Below are positions 1-7,966 of a stretch of 64,000 bases of DNA, one piece after another. Under the pieces are notes generated by a model that ran no database searches, had not been told where the DNA came from, and saw only the letters and a list, made by a program, of their open reading frames with translations. Position numbers and translations under genes: made by a program. Within the stretch, counting starts at the first letter, position 1. Every line of letters starts with the position of its first letter. The stretch is from Myxococcales bacterium (GTDB lineage Bacteria > Myxococcota_A > Bradymonadia > UBA7976 > UBA1532). Location of the stretch: positions 62,001 through 126,000 of the forward strand of contig JACKDP010000001.1 in NCBI GenBank assembly GCA_020633435.1. Direction: 5' to 3'.

Positions 1-35
1 GGCCGGCGGCGGAGCGGGGCAGGTGCTGACGCTCG

Positions 36-1736
36 ATGGCGGCCCGGGCGCTGGCGGCGCCGCCGGGGGCGCGGCCGGGAGGCGCGCCCCGCGCGGGCGG
101 GCGCGGGTGGCGAGGGGCCGCGGGCGGCGCGGGCGGCGCGGGCCGCGACGGCGGCGAGGGGGGCGCGGGCGGCGAGGGCGGCCTGCCGGCGCCGACGACG
201 CGCTTCGCGGCCGACGACGCCACCTGGTCCGTCCCGACCGGCCTCGGCACGGCCGACCAGGGCGTGTTCCGGCTCGAAGATCGCCGCGGCGAGCTGGGCG
301 CGAAGCACTGGACGACGCTCGACCTGGACGGGGACGGCCTCCTCGATCTCGTCTCCACGGGCCAGCAGGTCGCGGGCGTCCGGCCGGGCGTCTCCTCGAC
401 GCCCCAGATCTACGGCGTGGCCGACGCCCCGCACTGGCGCGTCTGGCGCGGGACGCCCACCGGCTTCACCGCCGACTTCATCGAGTGGCCCGTGCCGGGC
501 TCCCTGGGGCCCCGGGGCGAGGGCGCGGCCTGGCTGCGCGGCGATCCCGACGGCGCCGGCCTCGATCACTGGCAGACGCTGGACCTGGACGGCGACGGCC
601 GCCCCGACCTCGTGTCGATGGCGACGAACCAGCGCGGCGTCCGGGCGGGCTACCCCTACACGCCCCAGGTCCATGGCCACGGCGACGCCCCGCACTGGAA
701 GCTCTGGCGCAACGAGGGCGATGGCTTCGCCGCGGCGCCGGTGGCCTGGGCGGTGCCCGCCGAGCTGGGTGAGCCCGACGTGGGCATGATCCGCCTCACG
801 GACGATCCCACCACCCCCATCGGCCTCGACTTCTGGACCACCCTCGACCTGGACGGCGACGGCCGCCTCGACGTGGTGTCCACCGCCAACAACCGCCCGG
901 GCGGGCGACCCGGGCTCTCGGCGACGCCCCAGGTGCACGGGCTCGGGGCGTCGCCCTACTGGAAGATCTGGCGGGGCGGGGCCGACGGCTTCGCCCAGGC
1001 GTCGACGCGCTGGCCCGTCCCGGCCGGCCTGGGCGAAGCCGACCAGGGGGTGCTGCGCCTGCGCGGAGACGGGGGCGATCCCGGCGAGCGCGCCTGGGAC
1101 ACCCTCGATCTGGATGGCGACGGCCGACCCGACCTCGTCTCCACCGCCATCTGGCAACGCGGCCCGCAGCCGGGCGCCACCGCGACGCGGCAGGTCCATG
1201 GCCTCGGCAGCGCGCCCCACTGGCAGCGCTGGGCCAACGAGGGCGACGGCTTCGCCTCGGCGCCGACCGCCTGGGCGGTGCCGGCATCGCTGGGCCCGCC
1301 CCAGCAGGGCGCCGCCTGGCTGGCCCAGCGGCCCGACGGCGTCGGCCTGGACGCCTGGGTCACCCTCGATCTCGACGGCGACGGCCGCCTGGACCTCGTC
1401 TCGCCCGCCGCCAACCGCGCCGGCGTCCGGCCGGGCCAGTCCGCCACGCCCCAGGTCCACGGCCACGGCGACGCGCCCTTCTGGCGGATCTGGCGCGGCG
1501 GTGACGACGGCTTCGCGGCGGAGGCCGGCGCCTGGCCGGTGCCGGGCGAGCTCGGGCCGCCCGACCAGGGCCCCTACGCCCTCAGCGGCGATCCCGACCA
1601 GGCCACCCACTGGGTCACCCTCGACGTGGACGGGGACGGCGCCGTCGACCTGCTCTCCCCGGCCCGCGGCGGGCGCCCCACGCGGGTGCACGGGCACCCG
1701 GACGCGCCGCACTGGCGGGTCTGGCGCGGGGAGTAG
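36..1736 (+). CDS. FG-GAP/VCBS-type repeat protein, N-terminus uncertain
   Basis: The protein is almost wholly six tandem repeats of about 80-85 residues. Each opens with a W-x-VP-x-x-LG motif, has a central LDLDGDGRPDLVS-type calcium-loop motif, and closes with a TPQVHGxGDAPHWxxWR motif. DxDGDG loops of this kind build beta-propeller or calcium-binding FG-GAP domains in secreted proteins. Residues 27-50 are a Gly-rich linker, typical after a lipobox in myxobacterial lipoproteins, but no signal peptide follows the ATG at 36. A stop lies at 27-29 in this frame. The +1-shifted frame upstream also reads as a Gly/Ala-rich linker, so the true start may lie before the window with a one-base frameshift near 80-95. 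The role is unknown; surface location is inferred. Confidence 0.6.
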   Translation: MAARALAAPPGARPGGAPRAGGRGWRGAAGGAGGAGRDGGEGGAGGEGGLPAPTTRFAADDATWSVPTGLGTADQGVFRLEDRRGELGAKHWTTLDLDGDGLLDLVSTGQQVAGVRPGVSSTPQIYGVADAPHWRVWRGTPTGFTADFIEWPVPGSLGPRGEGAAWLRGDPDGAGLDHWQTLDLDGDGRPDLVSMATNQRGVRAGYPYTPQVHGHGDAPHWKLWRNEGDGFAAAPVAWAVPAELGEPDVGMIRLTDDPTTPIGLDFWTTLDLDGDGRLDVVSTANNRPGGRPGLSATPQVHGLGASPYWKIWRGGADGFAQASTRWPVPAGLGEADQGVLRLRGDGGDPGERAWDTLDLDGDGRPDLVSTAIWQRGPQPGATATRQVHGLGSAPHWQRWANEGDGFASAPTAWAVPASLGPPQQGAAWLAQRPDGVGLDAWVTLDLDGDGRLDLVSPAANRAGVRPGQSATPQVHGHGDAPFWRIWRGGDDGFAAEAGAWPVPGELGPPDQGPYALSGDPDQATHWVTLDVDGDGAVDLLSPARGGRPTRVHGHPDAPHWRVWRGE

Positions 1737-1743
1737 CCGCCGC

Positions 1744-2373
1744 TCAGGCGGCCGCCTCCGTCACCGCCACGATCCCGGGCGGCGGTGGCCCCAGCAGGTC
1801 CTCGCCGGCGCGCCCCGAGAGCCACGCCCCCCACACCGAGGGGTGCAGGATGGCGGGCATCCGGTCATGCACCGGCAGCAGATCCTCGGCCGCCGCGCAG
1901 GTGATCATCGCGGCCGTCAGCGTCTCGCGGTACAGGCTCCACAGCCCCGCCACGGCCACCACCCGGTGCCCCGGCACCCAGAGCTTCACCTGGGTGCGCG
2001 CGCCCTTGGGCCCCGTCCACTCGAACCAGTGCGAGACGAGGACGAGGCAGCGGCCGGCCGCCCCGCGCCGGTGCCAGGCGTCCCGCCACGTCGGCTGCGT
2101 GGGCGCCGACTCCAGCCGCGCCAGGTAGGTGGGGTACGGCTTCTTGTCGCCGCCCGGGGCCTCGGGGCTGGCCCACCACGGCGGCACCAGGCCCCAGCGC
2201 GCCGTGTCCGCCACCCGCCCCTCGCCCGGCGCCTCCCGCACGACGAGCAGCTCATGGCCGGGCCAGAGCGCCGGCTTCGGGGCCCAGCCGTCGAACCGGG
2301 GGGTGATGCGCACCTCGCCGAAGTACGCCCCCAGCTCCACCTGGGACAGATCGACCGCGCTGCTCGCACACAC
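1744..2373 (-). CDS. SRAP-family (YedK/HMCES-like) abasic-site shielding protein
   Basis: SRAP proteins bind abasic sites in single-stranded DNA and crosslink them through the amino-terminal cysteine left after Met removal. I chose the GTG start at 2373 because it gives Met-Cys-Ala-Ser, like the MCANY subfamily, and has GGAAGGGGAG just upstream. Longer starts would bury the catalytic Cys. Family features: ARWGLVPPWW at 59-68, HWFEW with the conserved Glu118, and VHDRMP with His169. The usual Asn of the NAR-x-E motif is Leu84 here (TYLARLES). Length is 209 residues, normal for the family. It stands alone, divergent from the next gene with 48 bp between starts, so one short region must hold both promoters. 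Confidence 0.85.
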   Translation of the reverse strand: MCASSAVDLSQVELGAYFGEVRITPRFDGWAPKPALWPGHELLVVREAPGEGRVADTARWGLVPPWWASPEAPGGDKKPYPTYLARLESAPTQPTWRDAWHRRGAAGRCLVLVSHWFEWTGPKGARTQVKLWVPGHRVVAVAGLWSLYRETLTAAMITCAAAEDLLPVHDRMPAILHPSVWGAWLSGRAGEDLLGPPPPGIVAVTEAAA

Positions 2374-2421
2374 CGGCTCGCTCCCCTTCCCCGCCCCTGC
2401 GGGCTGCGCGACAATCCTCCC

Positions 2422-2910
2422 ATGCAGCGCGCCCATATGCGACCGCGGGTCGAGCTCGTCGTCCCCGCCCCCCCGGCGGACGTCTTCGCGCGGGTCCGCG
2501 CCGCGCTGGCCCGGGGCGGCCCCGTCCAGGGCCAGATGGGCGGCAGCCACCTCGCCCTGAACCTCCGCGAGAGCGAGCGGCACTTCTGGTCGCCCTGGCT
2601 CGACGCCCACGTCCGCGAGCACCCCGAGGGCGCCATCATCCACGGCCGCCTGATGCCGCACCCCAGCATCTGGACGTTCTACATCGGCATGTACGCCGTC
2701 CTCACCATGAGCGCCCTCCTTGGCGGCGTCTTCGGGCTGATGCAGGTCGTCACGGGGACGGGCTGGTGGGGCCTCATCGTCCCGCCGGCCGCCCTCACCG
2801 TCGCCATCGGCCTCTACGCCAGCGCCTTCATGGGCCAGCGCCTCGGCGCCGACCAGATGGACCAGCTCCGCCAGTTCCTGGACGTCGCCCTCTCCCCCGA
2901 CGACGCCTGA
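2422..2910 (+). CDS. Small membrane protein, function unknown
   Basis: The protein has 162 residues. The first half is soluble and could be a START/PH-like fold (VELVVPAPPADVFARVRAAL resembles the opening of polyketide-cyclase/SRPBCC proteins, but this is a guess). Two membrane segments follow around residues 80-105 and 112-135, then a short charged tail. No catalytic motif is seen. The start could be ATG 2422 or ATG 2437; neither has a strong ribosome binding site. It is divergent from the SRAP gene. Confidence 0.6.
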   Translation: MQRAHMRPRVELVVPAPPADVFARVRAALARGGPVQGQMGGSHLALNLRESERHFWSPWLDAHVREHPEGAIIHGRLMPHPSIWTFYIGMYAVLTMSALLGGVFGLMQVVTGTGWWGLIVPPAALTVAIGLYASAFMGQRLGADQMDQLRQFLDVALSPDDA

Positions 2911-2950
2911 GCCCCCGCCGCCGGGCCCCGCCCCGCGGGGCACGCCCACT

Positions 2951-2978
2951 TCACTATTGACTGATTCTCAATAAGTGA
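2951..2978. promoter_or_regulatory. Inverted repeat, candidate TetR operator
   Basis: TCACTATTGA and TCAATAAGTGA form inverted arms around a 7-base spacer; the inner six bases of each arm (TATTGA/TCAATA) match perfectly. The element is strikingly A+T-rich for this genome and lies just before the TetR gene that heads a two-gene operon. Autoregulation by the adjacent TetR protein is inferred. Confidence 0.6.
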
Positions 2979-2992
2979 CCAGCCTCGGCCCC

Positions 2993-3568
2993 ATGACCAC
3001 CCGCCGCCGCCTCTCCACCGACGATCGCCGCGCCGAGCTGCTCGAGGCGGGCAAGCGCCTCTTCGCCGAGGCGGCCTTCGATCACATCCGGACGGGGGAT
3101 CTGGCGCGCCTGACGGGCACCAGCACCGGGCTGCTCTACCACTACTTCGGCCACAAGCGCGGCTACTACGTGGCCACCATGCGGCACGTCGCCGACGAGG
3201 TGCTGGCCGCCACGACGCCGCCGCCCGACGCCCCCCTGCTGCCCGCCGTCGCCGGCGCGCTCGACCGCTTCCTGGCCTACGTCACCGCCCACGAGGCCAT
3301 CTACCGCGCCCTCATGCGCGGCGGCATCGGCTCGGACGCCGAGGTGCAGGCCATCGTCGAGTCCGTCCGCCGGGCCCTCGTCGACCGGGTGGCCGAGCGC
3401 CTGCCGACCCCCGCCGACGCCTTCGCAACCCTGCGGATCTATGGATGGATCGGCTTCGTCGAGTTCGTCGTGATGGACTGGCTGGAGACCCGGAGCGTGC
3501 CTGCCGAGGCGCTGCCGCCCCTGCTCCTCGACGCCCTGCTGCGCATCCTGCGCCCGAAGGAGAGCTGA
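2993..3568 (+). CDS. TetR/AcrR family transcriptional regulator
   Basis: A 191-residue regulator with an N-terminal TetR helix-turn-helix at about residues 10-55 (FDHIRTGDLARLTGTSTGLLYHYF), followed by an all-helical ligand-binding region of normal length. The ligand is unknown; the partner gene suggests an acyl-CoA or fatty acid. I chose ATG 2993 over GTG 2975 because the GTG lies inside the right arm of the inverted repeat. Its stop overlaps the start of the desaturase gene by one base (TGATG), so the two are translationally coupled and the regulator very probably controls the desaturase. Confidence 0.88.
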   Translation: MTTRRRLSTDDRRAELLEAGKRLFAEAAFDHIRTGDLARLTGTSTGLLYHYFGHKRGYYVATMRHVADEVLAATTPPPDAPLLPAVAGALDRFLAYVTAHEAIYRALMRGGIGSDAEVQAIVESVRRALVDRVAERLPTPADAFATLRIYGWIGFVEFVVMDWLETRSVPAEALPPLLLDALLRILRPKES

Positions 3569-4410
3569 TGACCGCCCCCGCCTGGCGCCGGTACACCGGC
3601 CGCGTCGCCTGGGCCAGCCTGGCCCTCGCCGCCGCCGTCTTCCTCGCGCAGATCGCCCTCGTCCTCGCCGGCGCGCGGGGCGCGCTCTCCGCCCCGTGGG
3701 GCTTCGCCCTCGCCACCGTCCTCGCCTACCTGGCCTTCACGCCGATGCACGAGGCCGCTCATGGCAACCTCTCGGGCGCCGCCCGCGGGGGCCACCCGCT
3801 CGACGCCGCCGTCGGCTGGGCCATGGCGCTCGTGCTCTACGCCCCCTACCCGGCCTTCCGCACGCTGCACCTGCGCCACCATGGCAACACCAACGACCCG
3901 GCCCGCGACCCCGATCACTGGGTCGCCCGCGCGACGCCGCTCGCCGTGGCCCTGCGTTGCTGGACCATCATGCCGCACTACCACGTCCACTACCTGCGCC
4001 TGGAGCCCTCGGCCCTGCGCAGCCCGCGTGAGCGCCAGGTCGTCGTCGCCACCATGGTCGCCCTGGGCGCGCTCCTCGTGGCCGCCGCCCTCGCCGGCCA
4101 CTTCTGGACGATCCTGCTCTACTGGCTGGGCCCGGCCTGGGCCGCCTCGGGCCTGCTGGCCCTGGCCTTCGACTACCTGCCCCACGCCCCCCACGAGGCC
4201 CGGGGCCGCTACGTCGACACCGTGACGCGCCCCGGCCGCGCCCTGGAGGTGCTGCTCCTGGGCCAGAACTACCACGGCGTGCACCACCTCTACCCGCGCG
4301 TGCCCTTCTTCCGGTACCGCGCCGTCTTCGAGCAGGTGCAGGACGAGATGATCGCCCGCGGCGCCCCCATCAAGGCGAGCCCGGCGGGCCAGCGCGCGAC
4401 GGCGCCCTGA
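3568..4410 (+). CDS. Membrane fatty-acid desaturase / carotenoid hydroxylase-type diiron enzyme
   Basis: This integral-membrane diiron oxygenase has 280 residues. The three histidine boxes of the superfamily are visible: HEAAH at 61-65, HLRHH at 101-105 and HGVHH at 236-240, with another His-containing stretch (DYLPHAPH) at 202-209. Four hydrophobic segments lie around 15-35, 45-60, 80-95 and 158-200. The family inserts double bonds into acyl chains, or hydroxylates or ketolates carotenoid rings, using O2 and electrons from a ferredoxin or cytochrome. The NYHGVHHLYP ending and modest size fit both the carotenoid-modifying and the short-desaturase groups; I cannot choose. It is coupled to the TetR gene. 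Confidence 0.85.
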   Translation: MTAPAWRRYTGRVAWASLALAAAVFLAQIALVLAGARGALSAPWGFALATVLAYLAFTPMHEAAHGNLSGAARGGHPLDAAVGWAMALVLYAPYPAFRTLHLRHHGNTNDPARDPDHWVARATPLAVALRCWTIMPHYHVHYLRLEPSALRSPRERQVVVATMVALGALLVAAALAGHFWTILLYWLGPAWAASGLLALAFDYLPHAPHEARGRYVDTVTRPGRALEVLLLGQNYHGVHHLYPRVPFFRYRAVFEQVQDEMIARGAPIKASPAGQRATAP

Positions 4411-4420
4411 CACGCGCCGG

Positions 4421-4714
4421 TCAGCCCCCGCAGACCTCGGCCCGCATGCAGCGGGCGTTGGCGGGCACCGAGTCGATCTGCAGACAGCTCAGCCCCTCGG
4501 GGCAGTCCTCATCGACGCTGCAGTGCAGGCCGGCGCACTCATCGGGGGTCACCTCGCGCCCGTCCGGGCAGGTGATGGCCCAGTCGACGCAGACCTGGCT
4601 GCACGGATCGCGGCGGGTGAAGCCGTCGCCCGAGACCTCGCAGGGCTCCCCGGCGAGCTTCTCGCAGCCCAGCAGCGTCGACGTCAGCGCGAGGGTGAGG
4701 GCGAGCAGGCGCAT
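4421..4714 (-). CDS. Small Cys-rich lipoprotein, function unknown
   Basis: The 97-residue product has a lipoprotein signal (hydrophobic stretch ending LLGC, lipidated Cys17) followed by a mature part with ten further cysteines in C-x(n)-C spacing that suggests a disulfide-knit extracytoplasmic domain. The motif CSVDEDCPEGLSCLQ resembles the Cys-rich units common in myxobacterial secreted proteins. It converges on the desaturase gene with 10 bp between stops. Confidence 0.72.
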   Translation of the reverse strand: MRLLALTLALTSTLLGCEKLAGEPCEVSGDGFTRRDPCSQVCVDWAITCPDGREVTPDECAGLHCSVDEDCPEGLSCLQIDSVPANARCMRAEVCGG

Positions 4715-4762
4715 GGCGGCCTCCGGTGGCGTAGGGCGCCCAGGGTAGCAGAAGCCACCCGG

Positions 4763-5107
4763 TCAGGGCGGCCCCCACGCGATGCCCCCCGCCGTCCCGC
4801 CGGCGCGATCGGCGGGCAGCCACGCGCGGCTCACCGCCGCGCCCACCGGCAGCGGCCCGTACAGGTGCGGGAACAGCGCCCCACCCCGCGACGGCTCCCA
4901 CACCAGCGGCAGCGCCGCCGCGTCGAAGCCCAGCAGCAGCAGGCGCTGAGGCCCGAAGTGGCGCCGCGCCGTCTCCGGCAGCTGCGCCGCCGTGCTCAAG
5001 TGGACGAACCCATCGCGCCGATCGACCGCGCTCCCGGCCCACCGAGCCAGGCCCTCGACCGCCGCCGCCTCGTCCACCGTGAGGAGCTTGTAGACCACCT
5101 CCACCAT
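4763..5107 (-). CDS. DUF952 domain protein
   Basis: A 114-residue cytosolic protein that follows the DUF952 family almost end to end: an opening VYKLL strand, SAVDRRDGFVHLSTAAQLPETARRHF-like middle, then a WEPSRGGALFPHLYGPLP block. The family has no established reaction. ATG 5107 was chosen because GGAGAGGT sits five bases upstream; a GTG two codons earlier overlaps that ribosome binding site. It reads away from the tRNA gene. Confidence 0.82.
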   Translation of the reverse strand: MVEVVYKLLTVDEAAAVEGLARWAGSAVDRRDGFVHLSTAAQLPETARRHFGPQRLLLLGFDAAALPLVWEPSRGGALFPHLYGPLPVGAAVSRAWLPADRAGGTAGGIAWGPP

Positions 5108-5184
5108 GCCCACCTCTCCGCCCCGACCTCGCGGTGCTGCTTGACAGCCGGAGCGCGAGCCGCTAAATACCTCGGCTGCCGACT

Positions 5185-5257
5185 GCGGGAGTAACTCAGT
5201 TGGTAGAGTGTCAGCTTCCCAAGCTGAAAGTCGCGGGTTCGAGTCCCGTTTCCCGCT
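5185..5257 (+). tRNA. tRNA-Gly (anticodon CCC)
   Basis: The cloverleaf folds fully. The acceptor is GCGGGAG with TTCCCGC (one G-U), D stem ACTC/GAGT, anticodon stem TCAGC/GCTGA with loop TTCCCAA, and T arm GCGGG-TTCGAGT-CCCGT. The anticodon CCC reads GGG. The discriminator is T. CCA is not encoded (TCCC follows), so it must be added after transcription. Confidence 0.95.
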
Positions 5258-5262
5258 CCCCG

Positions 5263-5295
5263 GAAAGCCCCTGAGAAATCAGGGGCTTTCGTGTT
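5263..5295 (+). terminator. Intrinsic terminator after tRNA-Gly
   Basis: GAAAGCCCCTGA and TCAGGGGCTTTC form a perfect 12-bp stem with a GAAA tetraloop, followed by GTGTTTC. It lies six bases after the tRNA and ends its transcript. Confidence 0.88.
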
Positions 5296-5388
5296 TCTGG
5301 GCCCCGCCTCGCGCGCGCGACCTGCGCGCGGCGTCACCGTTTTGCTACACTGCCAGCTACCCCGAGCAGCCGGCGAGGAGGCAGGACG

Positions 5389-6486
5389 TTGACGGGCTCG
5401 CGGGTCACCACTGTGATCGATGCTGCCTACGACGCCGCGTTCGGCGTGGCGAGCTGGGCCGATGTCGCGGAGAGCCTGCGGGATCTCTCCGGGGCGGTCG
5501 CGGCGGGCTTCAGCCTGCGGCCCACCCAGGCCGACGGCGCCTTCCAGCAGCACTGGGCGGGCCTCGATCCCGGCTTCGAGCGGCTCTACGTGGAGGAGCT
5601 CTACCAGGAGGATCCCTGGGTCGAGGGGGCCGCGCGCATGCCCATCGGCCGCACCTGGTGCGGCAACCAGTTCATCGATGACGCCGACCTGGTCCAGACG
5701 CGGTTCTACAACGAGGCCTGCGCGCCCTTCGGCTATCGCGACATCGCCGGCTGCATCCTGGCGGTGACCCCCTCCCACACCATCACGTTCGGGGCCTTCG
5801 TGGAGCGGCCGGCCGAGCTCGAGCGGTTCCACCTGGTCGATCAGGTGCTGCCCCACCTCGCCCGCGCCCTGGCCATCGGCCCCGGCGGGCCGAAGCGGCT
5901 GCCTCCCGACGTCACGGCGATGCTGGCGGCCCTGAACATGCCCGCCGCCGTCGTGGACGCCGATGCCTGCCTCGTCCAGGCCAATGGGCCGGGCCACGCC
6001 CTCCTGCTGCGGGGGGAAGGGGTGCGCCTTGAGGGCCGCCGGCTGCGGTGCGGCCGCGCGGGGGTCGAGCGCGCTCTCCACGCCGACATCGCCCAGGCCG
6101 CGCAGGGGCGCAGCGAGCGGCCCCCGCCCATCGGCGTGCCCCGGCCCCGGCGGCAGCGCGCCCTGGCGGTGTCCGTGCTGCCGGTGCCGATGCACCTGGC
6201 CGGGCAGCGCCTGGCGCTGGTGGTGTTCATCGATCCAGACGCCCCCACGAGCCGGGGCGCCGCCGCGGTGGCCCGGGTCTTCGACCTGTCCCCCGCCGAG
6301 GCGCGCCTCACGGCAGCGCTGGGTCAGGGCCTGGAGCTGCGGGAGATCTCGGAGAGCCTGGGGCTGAGCATCCACACGGTGCGCACCCAGATGCGGGCCG
6401 TCTTCCGCAAGACCGGGTGCAGCCGCCAGGCCGAGCTCACCGCGCTGGTGGCCCGGCTGGCGCCGCTGGATGTGGAGGAGGGCTGA
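5389..6486 (+). CDS. LuxR-family transcriptional regulator (FixJ/GerE-type HTH)
   Basis: A 365-residue regulator with a C-terminal LuxR/GerE helix-turn-helix at about 300-360 (LSPAEARLTAALGQGLELREISESLGLSIHTVRTQMRAVFRKTG). Residues 1-290 form a sensor part with no receiver aspartate; the stretch MPAAVVDADACLVQANGPG near 185 resembles the start of a PAS domain. The ligand is unknown. The start is TTG 5389, supported by GAGGAGG six bases upstream; no ATG or GTG in frame nearby has a better site. No autoinducer synthase is nearby, so it would be an orphan. It converges with the Cys-rich pair. Confidence 0.85.
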   Translation: MTGSRVTTVIDAAYDAAFGVASWADVAESLRDLSGAVAAGFSLRPTQADGAFQQHWAGLDPGFERLYVEELYQEDPWVEGAARMPIGRTWCGNQFIDDADLVQTRFYNEACAPFGYRDIAGCILAVTPSHTITFGAFVERPAELERFHLVDQVLPHLARALAIGPGGPKRLPPDVTAMLAALNMPAAVVDADACLVQANGPGHALLLRGEGVRLEGRRLRCGRAGVERALHADIAQAAQGRSERPPPIGVPRPRRQRALAVSVLPVPMHLAGQRLALVVFIDPDAPTSRGAAAVARVFDLSPAEARLTAALGQGLELREISESLGLSIHTVRTQMRAVFRKTGCSRQAELTALVARLAPLDVEEG

Positions 6487-6492
6487 CCGCGC

Positions 6493-7179
6493 TCAGCGGC
6501 ACTGGCCGGCGCGCACGCACTTCTGGCCGCAGCACTCGTAGTCGTCGACGCAATCGGCCGAGGTGACGCACTCACTACGGCAGGTGCCCGCCCGGCACTG
6601 GTAGGGCGCGCAGGTGAACTCCATGGTCGCGTTCGAGCCGGTGTAGGGAGATCCACCGTCACAGGCGCCGTCGTAGGCGAGGGGGACGCAGGCGCCCGTG
6701 TCGGGGTTGCAGCGCCCCGAGGCGCCGCAGTCGGCGTTGTTCTGGCACCAGGCGGGCCCGCGGCAGCGGCCATCGGTGCACTGCATTGGCGCGCACGAGT
6801 AGCTGAGCTGGGTGCACTGGGCCTGGGAGGCGCCGGGCGGGCAGTACCGCACGAGCACCATGTCATTGCCGCCCGGGAGGCAGGCGGTGCTGAGGACCGG
6901 TCGCCGGTCCAGCCGCTCGATGGCCTCCTGGTTCCGCTCGAGCAGGCGCTGAGTGCGCCCCAGCGACTCGTCGGCCGGGGTCAGCTCAGCCAGCGTCTGC
7001 ATCAGCCCGGCCGAGAGCCGGCGCAGGAAGCCTGGCGCCCCCAGCTCGGCCTCGATGGCCTCCTGCGCCACGGCCGTGACCGGCGCGATGACCCCGACCA
7101 CCGCGATGACGAGCGGCACGAGCCCGCCGCGCCGCTTCCCCGGGGTCAGGCCCCGCTCCCTTCGATGCGTCGCGCTCAC
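6493..7179 (-). CDS. Cys-rich exported protein, second of a tandem paralogous pair
   Basis: The 228-residue product has an Arg-rich n-region and a hydrophobic segment (about 17-36, ending AVAQ) that fits a signal peptide or membrane anchor. A helical stretch follows, then a Cys-rich half. Motifs such as LSYSCAPMQC, CQNNADCGASGRCNPDTGAC and DDYECCGQKCV match the same blocks in the upstream gene, so the pair arose by duplication. GTG 7179 overlaps the upstream stop (GTGA), implying translational coupling. The cysteine spacing suggests EGF-like or knottin-like disulfide modules. Function is unknown. Confidence 0.75.
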   Translation of the reverse strand: MSATHRRERGLTPGKRRGGLVPLVIAVVGVIAPVTAVAQEAIEAELGAPGFLRRLSAGLMQTLAELTPADESLGRTQRLLERNQEAIERLDRRPVLSTACLPGGNDMVLVRYCPPGASQAQCTQLSYSCAPMQCTDGRCRGPAWCQNNADCGASGRCNPDTGACVPLAYDGACDGGSPYTGSNATMEFTCAPYQCRAGTCRSECVTSADCVDDYECCGQKCVRAGQCR

Positions 7180-7922
7180 TGGCCCCACCCCCAGTCTGCG
7201 TTCACCACCGGGCCGGCCGGCCGGCAGACCCCCTCGATGCAGTCCCAGCCCTCTGCCCCGCAGTCCGCAGGGGCGGCGCAGTGGCGGATGGCGACACACT
7301 TCTGGCCGTAGCACTCGTAGTCGTCGGCGCAGTCGGTGGTGGTGAGGCACTCGCTGCGGCAGTGGCCGGCGTAGCACTTGTACGGCGAGCAGCTCGTGTC
7401 CACGCCCTGCCCATCGGTGACGACGAACTCGGACGTGCAGATGGAGGTCTGCACCCGCCGAATGCAGGCGCCCGTCTGGGTGTTGCAGCTCGCGTCCGCC
7501 GCGCAGTCGGCGTTGCTCGTGCAGCTCGGCGGCCCGCAGAGGCCGTCGATGCAGCGGGTCGGGGCGCAGCTGTAGGCCAGTTCGGTGCAGGCGTCGCCGG
7601 CGTCGCAGATGCGGATGACGGCCAGCTCGTTGGGGCCCTCGCACCGCGTCTCGATGCGCGTCGCCGCGCCCGCCATGGCGTTGAGGCGCTGACCCTGCTG
7701 CTCGACCGCCCCCTCCACCGCGCCCGCCTTCGACCGGGTCGCCTCCGCGAGGAGCGCCGCCTGGGCGAGCCGCGTCAACACGGCCGCGATGCCGCCACCC
7801 TCGGGGGCCGGCTGCGGCTCGACTTCGAGCTGGGCCTGCGCGGGCAGCCCCACCGCCAGGAACACCGCGGCGAGGCCGGGGCGCACACTGCGCCTCAGCC
7901 GCACCCATCGTGCGCTTGTCAC
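7176..7922 (-). CDS. Cys-rich exported protein, first of a tandem paralogous pair
   Basis: The product has 248 residues, with a signal peptide at about 12-32 (GLAAVFLAVGLPAQAQ). A helical region around 50-85 contains GAVEQQGQRLNAMAG. A Cys-rich C-terminal half then carries LAYSCAPTRC, CTSNADCAADASCNTQTGAC and DDYECYGQKCV, the same blocks as the downstream paralogue. GTG 7922 was chosen for the strong GGAGGTGGAG upstream; the next upstream Met would add 27 residues before the signal peptide. Both genes are probably made from one transcript under the palindrome at 7967-7993. Function is unknown. Confidence 0.75.
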   Translation of the reverse strand: MTSARWVRLRRSVRPGLAAVFLAVGLPAQAQLEVEPQPAPEGGGIAAVLTRLAQAALLAEATRSKAGAVEGAVEQQGQRLNAMAGAATRIETRCEGPNELAVIRICDAGDACTELAYSCAPTRCIDGLCGPPSCTSNADCAADASCNTQTGACIRRVQTSICTSEFVVTDGQGVDTSCSPYKCYAGHCRSECLTTTDCADDYECYGQKCVAIRHCAAPADCGAEGWDCIEGVCRPAGPVVNADWGWGQ

Positions 7923-7966
7923 GCTCCACCTCCGCTGTGATGGGCCGCGCCCGCTCCTTGGGGCGG

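Noticed and set aside
2374..2949. Upstream ATG starts for the SRAP gene
   Set aside because: They add residues before the catalytic Cys and overlap the divergent gene. GTG 2373 has a ribosome site and gives Met-Cys.
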